From Bacteroidales bacterium (GTDB lineage Bacteria > Bacteroidota > Bacteroidia > Bacteroidales > UBA932): 64,000 nt of DNA. This document shows positions 25,266 through 35,067 of this stretch, in pieces (positions within the stretch are counted from its first letter, which is position 1; the number at the start of each line of letters is the position of its first letter). The notes beneath the pieces are model-generated. The model was not told where the DNA came from. It did not search any database and was given only the letters and a program-made list of their open reading frames with translations. The position numbers and the translations under genes are program-made. The stretch lies in the NCBI GenBank assembly GCA_017634595.1, contig JAGBNC010000021.1, positions 153,645 through 217,644 of the forward strand. Reading direction: 5' to 3'.

Positions 25266-26527
25266 AAGACGTTTTCACAGAAATTTGGGAGAGCATCCGC
25301 CGCAACAAACTGCGAACCAGCCTCACCGGCTTCGCGGTGTCGTGGGGTATCTTCATGCTCATCGTGCTGCTCGGCGCAGGCAACGGCCTCCGGAATGCTT
25401 TCTCACAAGGCGGAGACCAATTTGCCAGCAACACCATGATGTACGGTGGCGGATGGACCTCCAAGGCATTTGACGGGCTCAAAGAAGGACGGCGCATAAG
25501 GATAGACGAGAAAGACGTACAGCTCACGGGGAGCGACGCGTTTGCCGCCCACATTGACGATGTCATAGCTACCGTAAGCACAGATGGCACAGCCACTTAC
25601 AGCAATAAAAGCGTCTCCGTGAGCATTGAGGGAAACTACCCGCAGCGCGCTAAGATGGAGAAAATCGAGATACTCGAAGGCCGTTACATCAACGACAAAG
25701 ACATAGCCGGCAAGCGCAAAGTGGTAGTAGTGGCCCAGAACACAGCCGAAGCACTGCTGCCTGACCTCACCCCGGCCAGGGAACTGCTCGGAAAGCACAT
25801 CAAAATAGGAAACTTCTCTTATCTGGTGGTCGGCATCAGCAAATCGGACCGGATGAGGGGCAACAATATGATTGCAGCGCCCTTCAGCACCATCAAAACC
25901 ATATACAACAAGGGCGAAGACATTGACGATATCACTTTTACCTTCCACGGGCTAAACAACGAGAAGGCCAACGAAGACTTTGAGAATCAGCTTCGTGCAA
26001 CCATCAACCTTCGCCACCGCGCCGCTCCCGACGACAAGAGGGCTATCTGGATATGGAACCGCTTCACTCAGAACCTCCAGATGAACAAAGTGGGCTCAAT
26101 CCTTAACGTAGCCCTATGGATCATTGGCTTGTTCACGCTGCTTGGAGGGATAGTGGGAGTGAGCAACATCATGCTGATCACCGTCAAAGAACGCACCCAC
26201 GAGTTCGGCATTCGCAAAGCTATCGGCGCCAAGCCCTGGGACATCACCAAGCTCATACTCACCGAGAGCATCAGCATAACCGCCGTGTTCGGCTACATCG
26301 GCATGTTCCTCGGCATGCTCACCTGTGAGCTGCTGGACAAGACCATAGGACAGGCATCCGTATCCATCATGGACGAGAAGATCGCCATGCTCGTCAATCC
26401 GACCGTAGGACTGGACGTGGCAATAGAAGCCACAATCGTACTTATAATAGCCGGCTCGCTGGCCGGGTTTTTCCCCGCCCGCAAAGCAGCCAAAGTCAGA
26501 CCCATTGAAGCCCTCAGAGCAGAATGA
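25262..26527 (+). CDS. ABC transporter permease, FtsX/MacB type (first of two)
   Basis: 421 residues. One span near 18-40 (LTGFAVSWGIFMLIVLLGAGNG), a large periplasmic MacB_PCD domain (about 45-275), then three spans in the C-terminal FtsX domain (about 285-305, 335-360, 380-405). The typical segment GGIVGVSNIMLITVKERTHEFGIRKA is shown here only in parts: VSNIMLITVKERT and FGIRKAIGA near 298-325. Ends with PIEALRAE. Paired with a diverged second permease, probably as a heterodimer. Confidence 0.93.
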   Translation: MKDVFTEIWESIRRNKLRTSLTGFAVSWGIFMLIVLLGAGNGLRNAFSQGGDQFASNTMMYGGGWTSKAFDGLKEGRRIRIDEKDVQLTGSDAFAAHIDDVIATVSTDGTATYSNKSVSVSIEGNYPQRAKMEKIEILEGRYINDKDIAGKRKVVVVAQNTAEALLPDLTPARELLGKHIKIGNFSYLVVGISKSDRMRGNNMIAAPFSTIKTIYNKGEDIDDITFTFHGLNNEKANEDFENQLRATINLRHRAAPDDKRAIWIWNRFTQNLQMNKVGSILNVALWIIGLFTLLGGIVGVSNIMLITVKERTHEFGIRKAIGAKPWDITKLILTESISITAVFGYIGMFLGMLTCELLDKTIGQASVSIMDEKIAMLVNPTVGLDVAIEATIVLIIAGSLAGFFPARKAAKVRPIEALRAE

Positions 26528-27768
26528 GATTCGATCTTGATTCATACCGCGAAATTACTGATTCGCTCGTGCGCAACAAGAGCCGCAGCCTTCTCACAGG
26601 CTTCGGCGTGTTCTGGGGCATCTTCATGCTCTTGTTCCTTATGGGCGGCGGCGCAGGGCTCAAGCAGTTGGTCAGCAAGAACTTCGAGGGCTTCGCCACC
26701 AATACCACCATAATGTTCTCCAGCGAGACTACCAAGCCTTGGCAGGGCTTCAAGCGGGGACGCTACTGGAACCTCAACTACACCGATGTAGAACGCATGA
26801 AGCAGATGGTTCCCGAGCTGGAGACAGTGACTCCAGTCATTTCATCATGGAGACAGACCGCGGTAAACGGAACCAACAGTGTCAACGCCAACGTAAAATG
26901 CGTAAAGGCTGATTATAGCAAGATTGAAGAGCCGAAGCTGCGTTTCGGACGCTTCATCAACGAATCCGATGAAGCACAGGAGCGCAAAGTCTGCGTAATA
27001 GGCAGACGCATCTACGAGGGCATCTTCCCCGAAGGGGGCGACCCTTGCGGAAGCTTCATCAAGGTCGGTTCTGTGTATTATCAAGTAATCGGCGTTGACT
27101 ACAACTCCGGCAACATGAGCATCAACGGCAGCGCCGACCAGGCCGTGGTGATTCCTCTTTCGCTCGGACAGAAGATATACCACCGAGGCACCAACATCGA
27201 TCTGCTGTGCGTCACGGGCCGGAGCGGCGTACGCATGACTTCACTTGAAGACAGGATGCGACAGATCCTGGCGCGCTCCCACAACTTCGATCCCACCGAC
27301 AAGCAGGCTGTATTCATGATCAACACAGAGCAGATGTTTGCCCTTATGGACAACCTCTTCACCGGCCTCAACTTCCTTATCTGGCTGGTGGGCCTGGGCA
27401 CCATTCTGGCCGGCATCATCGGAGTCAGCAATATCATGATGGTCACGGTCAAGGAACGTACCACCGAGATCGGAATCCGCCGCGCCATCGGTGCCACGCC
27501 CCGTGACATCCTGAGCCAGATTATCCTCGAGAGCATAGCACTGACCCTGGCCGCCGGTTCGCTTGGAATCGTGTTCGCCGTGCAGATGCTGCGGCTCACC
27601 CAGAGCATCGTAAATCACATTCCCGACATGTCGGCACAGTTCCAGATCGACTTCTGGACCGCTATAATTGCAGCCCTGCTGCTTACTCTGCTCGGCGTAA
27701 TAGCCGGCCTTGCCCCCGCGTCCAGGGCAATGAGCATCAAACCTGTTGACGCAATGAGAGAAGAATAA
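26524..27768 (+). CDS. ABC transporter permease, FtsX/MacB type (second of two)
   Basis: 414 residues, same fold as its neighbour: a span near 19-40 (GFGVFWGIFMLLFLMGGG), a periplasmic domain to about 270, then FtsX spans with VSNIMMVTVKERTTEIGIRRA and the ending PVDAMREE. It overlaps the first permease by 4 nt (ATGA). Divergence between the two permeases suggests distinct halves of one transporter. Confidence 0.93.
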   Translation: MRFDLDSYREITDSLVRNKSRSLLTGFGVFWGIFMLLFLMGGGAGLKQLVSKNFEGFATNTTIMFSSETTKPWQGFKRGRYWNLNYTDVERMKQMVPELETVTPVISSWRQTAVNGTNSVNANVKCVKADYSKIEEPKLRFGRFINESDEAQERKVCVIGRRIYEGIFPEGGDPCGSFIKVGSVYYQVIGVDYNSGNMSINGSADQAVVIPLSLGQKIYHRGTNIDLLCVTGRSGVRMTSLEDRMRQILARSHNFDPTDKQAVFMINTEQMFALMDNLFTGLNFLIWLVGLGTILAGIIGVSNIMMVTVKERTTEIGIRRAIGATPRDILSQIILESIALTLAAGSLGIVFAVQMLRLTQSIVNHIPDMSAQFQIDFWTAIIAALLLTLLGVIAGLAPASRAMSIKPVDAMREE

Positions 27769-27782
27769 ACAAAGCACATAAT

Positions 27783-28883
27783 ATGAAAAAAGTAGTCAAG
27801 TACATCATCTTCGCACTCATCGGATTACTGTTCATCGGCACCTTCGTGTTCCTGTTCAAGAACTCACGTCCCGACGTGATTCAGTATATGGAGCATGAGG
27901 CAACCTATTCCGACATCAGCCGCACAACGGTTGTGACAGGCAAGATCGAGCCCCGCAATGAAGTGAACGTCAAGCCGCAGATCAACGGCATCATTGCAGA
28001 ATTGTACAAAGAAGCAGGCCAGCAAGTCAAGGAGGGCGAAGTGATAGCCAAGTTGCGCGTCATCCCCGACATGAATTCGCTGAGCTCCGCCCAGTCACGC
28101 GTGCGTCTAGCCGAGATAAACCTCAAGCAGGCCAAGACCAATTTCGACAGGGAGAAAATGCTCTACGACAAGAAGCTGGTAAGCGACGAGGAGTACGACA
28201 AGGTAGTGCAGGCCTACAATCAGGCCAAGGAAGAAAGGGATGCCGCCCAGGAGTCGCTGGAGGTCATACGTGACGGTGTGTCCAAGAACAACGCCACGGG
28301 CAGCTCAACGCTGGTGCGCTCCACCATCACCGGTCTGATACTTGATATCCCCGTCAAGGTGGGCAACTCGGTAATCCAGGCCAACACCATGAACGACGGC
28401 ACCACCGTTGCAACTGTAGCAAATATGTCCGACCTCATTTTTGACGGCAACATAGACGAGACCGAAGTGGGCTCGCTGGTGGAAGGCATGCCCATGCTCA
28501 TAAGCATAGGCGCCCTGCCCGAATACAAGTCCGAAGCCGCCCTGGAATACATCTCGCCCAAAGCGGTAGAGAACAACGGTGCAAACCAGTTTGAGATCAA
28601 GGCGGCTGTGCCCGGCAGCAACGAACACATGATACGCTCCGGCTACAGCGCAAACGCTGAGATAGTGCTGGAAAAGGCCGACAGCGTGCTCGTGATACCC
28701 GAGAGCGCCCTTGAGTTCGAAGGGGCCGACACCTACGTGTACATTAAGGGCGAAGATGGAGAATTCACCCGTACACAGGTCACAACGGGGCTTTCCGACG
28801 GACTCAACATCGAGATACGCACAGGTCTGTCTGCTGGAGACAAAGTGCGCGGAACGCGTATAATCAATATAGGCAACAAGTAG
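27783..28883 (+). CDS. HlyD/MacA-type periplasmic adaptor
   Basis: 366 residues. N-terminal span (about 7-26), a lipoyl-like half motif (GKIEPRNEVNVKPQINGII), an alpha-helical hairpin with coiled coil (about 95-160), the second lipoyl half (STITGLILDIPVKVGNSV) and beta-barrel domains. Links the inner-membrane ABC pump to the TolC-like channel. Unlike most operons of this type it follows the permeases. It starts 14 nt after them and is 1 nt from the next gene. Confidence 0.93.
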   Translation: MKKVVKYIIFALIGLLFIGTFVFLFKNSRPDVIQYMEHEATYSDISRTTVVTGKIEPRNEVNVKPQINGIIAELYKEAGQQVKEGEVIAKLRVIPDMNSLSSAQSRVRLAEINLKQAKTNFDREKMLYDKKLVSDEEYDKVVQAYNQAKEERDAAQESLEVIRDGVSKNNATGSSTLVRSTITGLILDIPVKVGNSVIQANTMNDGTTVATVANMSDLIFDGNIDETEVGSLVEGMPMLISIGALPEYKSEAALEYISPKAVENNGANQFEIKAAVPGSNEHMIRSGYSANAEIVLEKADSVLVIPESALEFEGADTYVYIKGEDGEFTRTQVTTGLSDGLNIEIRTGLSAGDKVRGTRIINIGNK

Positions 28884-28884
28884 T

Positions 28885-30204
28885 ATGAGAAAGATAGTTT
28901 TAAGTCTGGCACTTCTGGGTACATCGCTTGCGCTGAGCGCCCAGAACACGCCTTGGAGCCTCTCCGACTGCATCAATCACGCTCTGGAGCACAACCTGAG
29001 GGTCAAGCAGAGCAGCCTGACTGTCGAGCAGCGCGAGCTTGAGCTCGACAACGCCAAAAACCGCCGTCTGCCGGGCGTAAGCGCATCGGCATCGGAGAAT
29101 CTTTCGTTCGGACGCGGCCTTACGGCCGACAACACCTACTCCAACTCCAACACCACTTCCACATCTTTCAGCCTGGGCGGTGATATTCCCATTTTTCAAG
29201 GCTTCGACATCAACAACGGCATCAAAATCGGCAAGCTGAACCTCGAGGCGGCGACGGCCGATCTCGAAAAGGCACGCGACGACATACGCGTCGCAGTGGC
29301 ACAGGCTTACGTGCAAATCCTTTACAACCAGGAGCTTCTGAAGGTTGCCCGGCAGCAGAGGGAGCACGACGCGGAGCTGCTTGATCAGGTCAAGGAGCGT
29401 CTTGAAGCAGGGAAAGTAAGTTCCGCCGACGTTTCGGCCCAGCAGGCCACCCTGGCTCAGAGCCGCCAGAGCGAGATTCAGGCAGAAGGCAACCTGAATA
29501 TTTCACTGCTGGAGCTTACGCAGCTGCTGGAACTGACTTCTCCGGAAGGCTTCGGGATAGTTACGCCTGAAGTAGGAGACGTATCGCAGATGCTGCTCAT
29601 GAGGCCCGAGGCTATTTTTGCTGAAGCAGTGGAGATTAAACCTGTGGTGGAATCGGCCAGGATCGGAGTGGAGTCAGCCAAGCTCAGCATAGACCGGGCC
29701 AAGGGCGCCTACTTGCCGTCGCTGTCTCTCAGCGGCGGGCTCGGCACCAACTACTACACCAACTCTAAAGTGCAGTCAGTCAGCTTCGGAGAGCAGCTTA
29801 AGAACAATTTCAGCCAATATGTGGGCCTCTCCCTCAACGTGCCCATATTCCAGCGTTTCTCGGCCCGCAACCAGGTACGCAACGCCCAGATCAACTATCG
29901 TGGGCAGCAGCTCAATCTTGAAAACGTCAAGAAGAGTCTGTACAAGGAAATACAGCAGGCATATTACAATGCCGTAAATGCACAGGCACGCTACAGCGGC
30001 AGCGCCCAGACTGCAGAGAGCGCACGGGAGCACTACGATCTTACCGTGGAGAAGTACATGGTGGGCAAGGCCGGCGTGGCCGACTATAATGATGCCCGCA
30101 ACAACTGGCTGAAGGCAGAGTCGGAGCACATCCAGGCCCGCTACCAATGCCTTTACCAGACCAAACTACTGGACTTCTATCGCGGTCAGGACCTCAACTT
30201 CTGA
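28885..30204 (+). CDS. TolC-family outer-membrane efflux channel
   Basis: 439 residues. Signal peptide (MRKIVLSLALLGTSLALSAQ), then two structural repeats of long helices with TolC patterns: SLSDCINHALEHNL near 25, FSLGGDIPIFQGF, then NVPIFQRFSARNQVRNAQ and YKEIQQAYYNAVNA. Completes a tripartite efflux pump with the four preceding genes. Substrate unknown; peptides, lipids or drugs are all possible for MacB-type systems. Confidence 0.93.
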   Translation: MRKIVLSLALLGTSLALSAQNTPWSLSDCINHALEHNLRVKQSSLTVEQRELELDNAKNRRLPGVSASASENLSFGRGLTADNTYSNSNTTSTSFSLGGDIPIFQGFDINNGIKIGKLNLEAATADLEKARDDIRVAVAQAYVQILYNQELLKVARQQREHDAELLDQVKERLEAGKVSSADVSAQQATLAQSRQSEIQAEGNLNISLLELTQLLELTSPEGFGIVTPEVGDVSQMLLMRPEAIFAEAVEIKPVVESARIGVESAKLSIDRAKGAYLPSLSLSGGLGTNYYTNSKVQSVSFGEQLKNNFSQYVGLSLNVPIFQRFSARNQVRNAQINYRGQQLNLENVKKSLYKEIQQAYYNAVNAQARYSGSAQTAESAREHYDLTVEKYMVGKAGVADYNDARNNWLKAESEHIQARYQCLYQTKLLDFYRGQDLNF

Positions 30205-30238
30205 TGCAAGATTCCGCTTATTTTGGGATTGTTTAAGT

Positions 30239-30796
30239 ATGAAGAGAAAGATTGTCATTCTATTGGCCTGCATCACCGCAAGTATTTGTGCCACGGCGCA
30301 GGATTATGTATTTCGTCAGTTTGAGGCATCCCTCAGTATAGGAGGCCCCGCCGGCATGCCTGGCTCAGTCGGAGGCGCCACGTCTTATTGTTCCGTTATC
30401 GCAGAGGTGAAATATACCCCAATCCTGAACAAATGGATAAGCTTCAGCCTCATGGGCGGCATACACGACTTCCATCCATCGACACAGGTCATTTATGACA
30501 CGACCAAAGAGCCCGCGCCGCAAAAGGAAGAGCCTAAAATGGAACTGGCGCCAAACCTGATGCTGATGTGTTACATCAATTGGTACACAAGAGAAAAGTT
30601 TAAGATATACTCCGGTGTCGGATACGGTATCGCAGCCGGTGGGGTGCAATTTAGGGGGGACCGGATGATTCCTGCACACGGGCCGCACTTCACTCCAGTA
30701 GGAATCAACTTCGGACGCCGCGTTTTCGGCATTGCCGAACTTGGCGTGGGTCACATGTACCTTCCGCTCCGCATCGGCATAGGCTACAAGTTCTGA
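30239..30796 (+). CDS. predicted small outer-membrane beta-barrel protein
   Basis: 185 residues. Signal peptide (about 1-21, ending CATAQ) followed by alternating strands such as ISFSLMGGIHDFH and FKIYSGVGYGIAAGG, ending LRIGIGYKF with the terminal aromatic residue typical of outer-membrane barrels. It resembles small OmpA/OmpW-like barrels without a clear family. It starts 34 nt after the tolC-like gene and might be the last gene of that operon, or use a weak TATTTTGG element near 30219. Confidence 0.75.
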   Translation: MKRKIVILLACITASICATAQDYVFRQFEASLSIGGPAGMPGSVGGATSYCSVIAEVKYTPILNKWISFSLMGGIHDFHPSTQVIYDTTKEPAPQKEEPKMELAPNLMLMCYINWYTREKFKIYSGVGYGIAAGGVQFRGDRMIPAHGPHFTPVGINFGRRVFGIAELGVGHMYLPLRIGIGYKF

Positions 30797-30823
30797 CTCA
30801 AAGCCCAGACTGACGTCAATAGA

Positions 30824-32299
30824 TCAGATTATATCGACGTAGCGGTACCACTGGTCGAAATCAATGATTTCAAGCCTGTCGCCCACCTGGCGGAGGGCAA
30901 AGCAAGTCACGCTCTCCGCCGCATTCTTGGCAAGGAAGATAATCACTTCTCCGTCAGGATTTTCGGCTATGGTCACCACATCTGGTATTCCGTAAGTCCC
31001 ATCATCGTCCACATTCCACACGCTGCTGTCTTCAAACTCAGATTCAATCTCCGTGGTAAGGCTGGCGGTGGCTGCCACCTCACCCCCATTGACCCAGGCA
31101 AATACCACCATAGCCTGATGGTCCTTATGCTTGAATTCTATGATGTCCAGTTCTCCGTAGCCGCTGCGCAGCCATGCAGCCCTGCGGCTGTACATGACCT
31201 CGCGCCCGTACATTTTGGCCACGGCTTGCTCGATATCAGGCGACGCTGATTTCTCCGCCTCAGGGAACTTCCATCTTCCGAAAGCCGGGAAAGTGTGGAA
31301 AGCCGTGAAATCGGCATCCGCCACCAAGGCCTCGATTTCCATAGCCTGGTAGCCGCGGAACATCTTGCCAATCTCTTCTTTGGGACTCTGCAACTGGTAG
31401 AACACCCCTTTGGTACGGCCGAAATCCTGGTCCACGCGGCCTGCAAGAGCATTCTCGTCAGCTGTAGTATCGCCAGTCTGCCTGGCGGGAGCCACATTTT
31501 GTTTGAAAATCACCCACGGAGAGATGTTCTCCGGGCGCTTGAAACCGTCGAAGTAAGGTACCACGAAGCAGTCACGCCCGGGCCCAGGGTAGGCAAAGAA
31601 CGGCTTGGCTATCTTGTCCCAGTCGTAAGGAACCTCGGTATATGTGAGGGCGCCGGGGGCCACACGCTGCTCACCATCTGACAGCGCAACCTGCGTCAGG
31701 GAGCGCGAAAAAGCAAAGGCGTCGGACTCTATACCACTCACCCTAAACACCTTACCGAACGGGCCTATCACAGTCGGAGGAAGGTCAACCCTACCGCTGT
31801 AGATACCGCCAAGGGTAAGGGCGCAGCTATTGCCGTCAACATGGTACATATATCCGTTGGGGGTCACAAAGTAAGCCGGGTCACGATGATAGTAGCCCTC
31901 AGGGGTTATGTCAATGGGGTATGGCGGTGCTCCGGCTCCCAGATGCTCCGTCACCTTGACGGTATTCTCCATAGGCTCGCCTTCGTTGACCTCCGGATTA
32001 AGGCAGATGGTCAATGTGTAATCAAAATCAGGATCGGGGAAACGCCACACGAAGCAGTCATCGGTCAGAGTCACCGGGCCGTCGGTACTGTCGTAGATTA
32101 TGCTGCCCCCATCCTTACCTACCACACGCAGCAGGAACTCAGTCTGCGAAGGACCGACCGGCACAAGGAACAAATCTCCTTTGGCTATGCTCTCTTCACC
32201 TTCTACAAATTCGATTACATACTTGCCGCCCCAGTCCTGGGCGAACGAAAGGGCGCAGCTAAGCGCAAACGCCAGAATGAAAACCACTTTCTTAAACAT
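30824..32299 (-). CDS. secreted protein with a short BspA-like LRR segment, unknown function
   Basis: 491 residues from ATG 32299, chosen because it opens a signal peptide (MFKKVVFILAFALSCALSFAQ); the longer frame overlaps the divergent gene. The middle part has one clear BspA-type leucine-rich motif (GIESDAFAFSRSLTQVALSD, near 205-225). The region around 365-430 (MYGREVMYSRRAAWL, IIEFKHKDHQAMVVFAWVNGGE) looks like a separate globular domain. No catalytic motif recognised. Divergent from the gene at 32358. Confidence 0.72.
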   Translation of the reverse strand: MFKKVVFILAFALSCALSFAQDWGGKYVIEFVEGEESIAKGDLFLVPVGPSQTEFLLRVVGKDGGSIIYDSTDGPVTLTDDCFVWRFPDPDFDYTLTICLNPEVNEGEPMENTVKVTEHLGAGAPPYPIDITPEGYYHRDPAYFVTPNGYMYHVDGNSCALTLGGIYSGRVDLPPTVIGPFGKVFRVSGIESDAFAFSRSLTQVALSDGEQRVAPGALTYTEVPYDWDKIAKPFFAYPGPGRDCFVVPYFDGFKRPENISPWVIFKQNVAPARQTGDTTADENALAGRVDQDFGRTKGVFYQLQSPKEEIGKMFRGYQAMEIEALVADADFTAFHTFPAFGRWKFPEAEKSASPDIEQAVAKMYGREVMYSRRAAWLRSGYGELDIIEFKHKDHQAMVVFAWVNGGEVAATASLTTEIESEFEDSSVWNVDDDGTYGIPDVVTIAENPDGEVIIFLAKNAAESVTCFALRQVGDRLEIIDFDQWYRYVDII

Positions 32300-32341
32300 A
32301 GTCCCAATGTAAGAAATATTTAGCTCAAAACAAAAAAATGC

Positions 32342-32349
32342 TATATTTG
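32342..32349 (+). promoter_or_regulatory. -7 promoter element for the DUF4886-like gene
   Basis: TATATTTG, exact match, 8 nt before the ATG at 32358. Confidence 0.65.
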
Positions 32350-32357
32350 TAAGAACC

Positions 32358-34058
32358 ATGACCAAGATGCATTTACTAACCACCGCGCTTATTGCAGCAG
32401 CACTCAGTTTTGCCTGCAACAAACCAGCACCCGCTCCGGAAACTCAGCCAGTAGTCAACCCCACTCCCGAACCGAAACCGGAGCCACAACCCGAACCTGA
32501 AGTTCCCACAGACCCTCGTGACATTCCTTCCGACGACGGCGTCATAAGAATACTCGCCGTGGGCAACAGCTTCTCCGCAGATGCTGTGGAGCAGGAATTG
32601 TGGCCCCTGTTCCATGCTGTAGGACAGAAAGTTATAATCGGAGAACTGTACATCGGCGGATGCGACCTCCAAACTCACTGGGAGCGCACTAGTTCCGGCG
32701 CCGAAGCTTACAGCTACCGCAAGATCAGCGACGAATCCGACGGCGCAGTAGTCACAAAATCCAACGCGACCTTCGATTATGGTCTGAAGGACGAACGCTG
32801 GGACTATATCAGTCTCCAGCAGGGCGGAGGGCACCACGGACAGTTTGAAACCTTCGAGCCATGGATGACCAACATGATAAATTACTGCCGCGAGAATGCC
32901 CCGTACAGGAAGTTCAAGCTGGTGTATCATGTGCCATGGGTTGCTCCTGCGCACTGCACCAACGCCAAGTTCGGCAACTACGACTACGACACAGCCAAAA
33001 TGTACTCAATGATCACGGAGACCACGAAAAAAGCCGCCGAAGCTTACCCCTTTGACCTTATAATCAATACGGTAGATGCAATACAGAACGGACGCAGTTC
33101 CTACCTTGGCGACACTTTCGACCGTGACGGATGGCACCTCAACAAGAGCTACGGGCGCTATACCGCCGGATGCATCTGGTTCGAGAAAATCATGGGGCAA
33201 AGCGTGCTCGGCAACCCGTACCATCCCGATTCCATCGACGCATACATAGCAGAAATCTGCCAGACAGCCGCCCATGAAGCCTGCCTGCACCCATACCAAG
33301 TAACCGACCTGTCACGCTTCACCGACCCCGGCACCCCTGACGGCCAGTCAGGTACCGTGCTGGCAGAATGGGAGTTCAGCGCTACCAATGCTGTGGAAGA
33401 CGCATACATCTCCTCTTTCACTACCCTGGCGGACCAGAAGTCCAGCCTCGAGGTTTACCATTACAGCAATGCTCCCGGAGTATCGGGTCACGTCGCATCT
33501 AATAAAAAGGCAGGCGGACGCATATCCTACGTCCAGATCGACAAGAGCGCGTGGAGTGCAGCATCAGGTAATGAAAGGGCCGGCACTATGATTTCGGCGG
33601 CAGGATTGCCCACCGTTGCTGCGGCTCTGCCTGGTGACTACTGGCTGTTTGAGACCACTTCCGGCGAAACCTTCCCTTCGGGCTGTTCGCTGCATGCCGA
33701 GTTTTCATGGAATTCCAACAAATACGGGTCTAAGTATTGGCTTCTGGAGTACCTTGACGGCGATACCTGGAAGCCGGTGCCCGGATTTACGGTCAAGACG
33801 GAAACGATATCCGGCAATACTCACGACGACAAGGCTCCGTTCAGCGAGACCATCACCTACAACATTGCTTTCGCCGCATCCGAGACACGTACAATCAAAG
33901 CCGACATCACGCTTGGCGCTCCCACAAAAGACTTCAAGATACGTATGACTTGCTGCATGGAGTATCAGGTCAACGGACGGCATTTCGCACATCCCCGTAC
34001 TCAGTCGGTGCAGAATCTAAGCAATTTAGTCCAACCGAAACTCATCCGGTTGGACTAA
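32358..34058 (+). CDS. lipoprotein with DUF4886 (SGNH-like) domain
   Basis: 566 residues. Lipoprotein signal with the lipobox Cys in SFACNKPAP (near residue 20), then a Pro/Glu linker (PEPKPEPQPEPEVP). The DUF4886 domain (about 60-320) starts ILAVGNSFSADAVEQELWPL, with YIGGCDLQTHW and DRDGWHLNKSYGRYTAG; the GNSFS and DGWHLN blocks correspond to the SGNH hydrolase Ser and Asp/His regions. A second beta-rich domain (about 335-560) resembles a carbohydrate-binding sandwich. A secreted esterase or glycan deacetylase is plausible but not shown. MHLL, 9 nt downstream, is an alternative start. Confidence 0.8.
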   Translation: MTKMHLLTTALIAAALSFACNKPAPAPETQPVVNPTPEPKPEPQPEPEVPTDPRDIPSDDGVIRILAVGNSFSADAVEQELWPLFHAVGQKVIIGELYIGGCDLQTHWERTSSGAEAYSYRKISDESDGAVVTKSNATFDYGLKDERWDYISLQQGGGHHGQFETFEPWMTNMINYCRENAPYRKFKLVYHVPWVAPAHCTNAKFGNYDYDTAKMYSMITETTKKAAEAYPFDLIINTVDAIQNGRSSYLGDTFDRDGWHLNKSYGRYTAGCIWFEKIMGQSVLGNPYHPDSIDAYIAEICQTAAHEACLHPYQVTDLSRFTDPGTPDGQSGTVLAEWEFSATNAVEDAYISSFTTLADQKSSLEVYHYSNAPGVSGHVASNKKAGGRISYVQIDKSAWSAASGNERAGTMISAAGLPTVAAALPGDYWLFETTSGETFPSGCSLHAEFSWNSNKYGSKYWLLEYLDGDTWKPVPGFTVKTETISGNTHDDKAPFSETITYNIAFAASETRTIKADITLGAPTKDFKIRMTCCMEYQVNGRHFAHPRTQSVQNLSNLVQPKLIRLD

Positions 34059-34059
34059 A
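34025..34059. terminator. hairpin at the convergent gene ends
   Basis: Perfect 13-nt arms TTTAGTCCAACCG (34025-34037) and CGGTTGGACTAAA (34047-34059) with a 9-nt loop. It overlaps the last codons and stop of the DUF4886-like gene and lies 30 nt from the convergent stop at 34090, so it can serve both directions. Confidence 0.65.
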
Positions 34060-34089
34060 CTATCTTCCACAAGTGCCCGTACTGCGGGA

Positions 34090-35067
34090 TTAATGGATGT
34101 CGAAATCTACAATGATGGGGCGGTGGTCAGAAGGCTCGTAGAAGCTCTTCACCACCTCGCTCCGTACCGGCCGGGTATAACTGTCGGTATGGATCTCCGC
34201 CTTAACAACACAATCGGCAAGCGGCGGCGTACAATACACAAAATCGATGCGCGACTTCCCTCCTGTAGATGAGAAGAAGCTCATGGGGTCGCTCTCGTAG
34301 ACAACGTCCACATAAGGAGTACGTTCAATAATGTAATCATGCACCAGCAGTTTGGTGTCGTCATCAGCATAACGATACACCCAATTATCTACACGTGAAC
34401 GAGAATTAAAATCTCCCATCATCATCCAATATCCATGGGCGGCCGAAGGGTCGGTACCGATAGTGTGACGGCAGATATACTCCATCTCGGCACGGCGGAA
34501 CTTGTCGCCCTCGAAAGCAGCCTTGCTGCGCTCCCTGTCTGCCTGGGCCACATTGTAGCCATAAGCCTGGGGCCAGGTGTGCAAAGTAACGATATTCACA
34601 GCGCGGCCGGCTACATTGATACGTACCCATCCGGCACCGTGGGATACCAGAGTATCAGCATTGCCGGTAATACGGTCCACAGACTCAAGAGGATAACGTG
34701 ACGTAACCACCTGCGGATAGTTGTCACGATGACCGCCTATATACACATATTTATGACCGTAGCGCTTGCCAAGACGTTTCCACATCTGAGTCATAAGGGA
34801 ATCCTTACGCCACTCGTCGATATTGTCAAGCTTAGTATAGGTGCCGGTCTTGTAGATTGGCTGGGCCTCGCACCACACGCACACGTCGGGCTTCTGCTGC
34901 TTCACCCAATCAGTAAACCTCTTATAATCATCAGTCTGTCCATCCCACATACCATTCTGGATATTCCAGTACACCAGACGCATCTTGCCGGGACGCCCGG
35001 CCCCTGCATCGACACTCATTCCAATGAGCAGCAATGCGCTCAGCAATGAAGATAAAACCTTTCTCAT
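34090..35067 (-). CDS. secreted endonuclease/exonuclease/phosphatase-fold enzyme
   Basis: 325 residues with a signal peptide (about 1-23). The EEP metal-site motifs are visible: VYWNIQNGMWDG (Asn), CVWCEAQP (Glu), MMGDFNSRS (Asp/Asn) and SDHRPIIVDFD at the end. The fold is shared by sphingomyelinases, inositol phosphatases and nucleases; the substrate is not readable. Its ATG overlaps the histidine phosphatase stop by 4 nt, so the two secreted enzymes are coupled and may act on one substrate. Confidence 0.88.
   Translation of the reverse strand: MRKVLSSLLSALLLIGMSVDAGAGRPGKMRLVYWNIQNGMWDGQTDDYKRFTDWVKQQKPDVCVWCEAQPIYKTGTYTKLDNIDEWRKDSLMTQMWKRLGKRYGHKYVYIGGHRDNYPQVVTSRYPLESVDRITGNADTLVSHGAGWVRINVAGRAVNIVTLHTWPQAYGYNVAQADRERSKAAFEGDKFRRAEMEYICRHTIGTDPSAAHGYWMMMGDFNSRSRVDNWVYRYADDDTKLLVHDYIIERTPYVDVVYESDPMSFFSSTGGKSRIDFVYCTPPLADCVVKAEIHTDSYTRPVRSEVVKSFYEPSDHRPIIVDFDIH

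Noticed and set aside
34025-34059. membership of the hairpin at convergent ends in the palindrome families
   Set aside because: 13-nt arms and a 9-nt AT-rich loop without TTTT start fit an ordinary bidirectional terminator.
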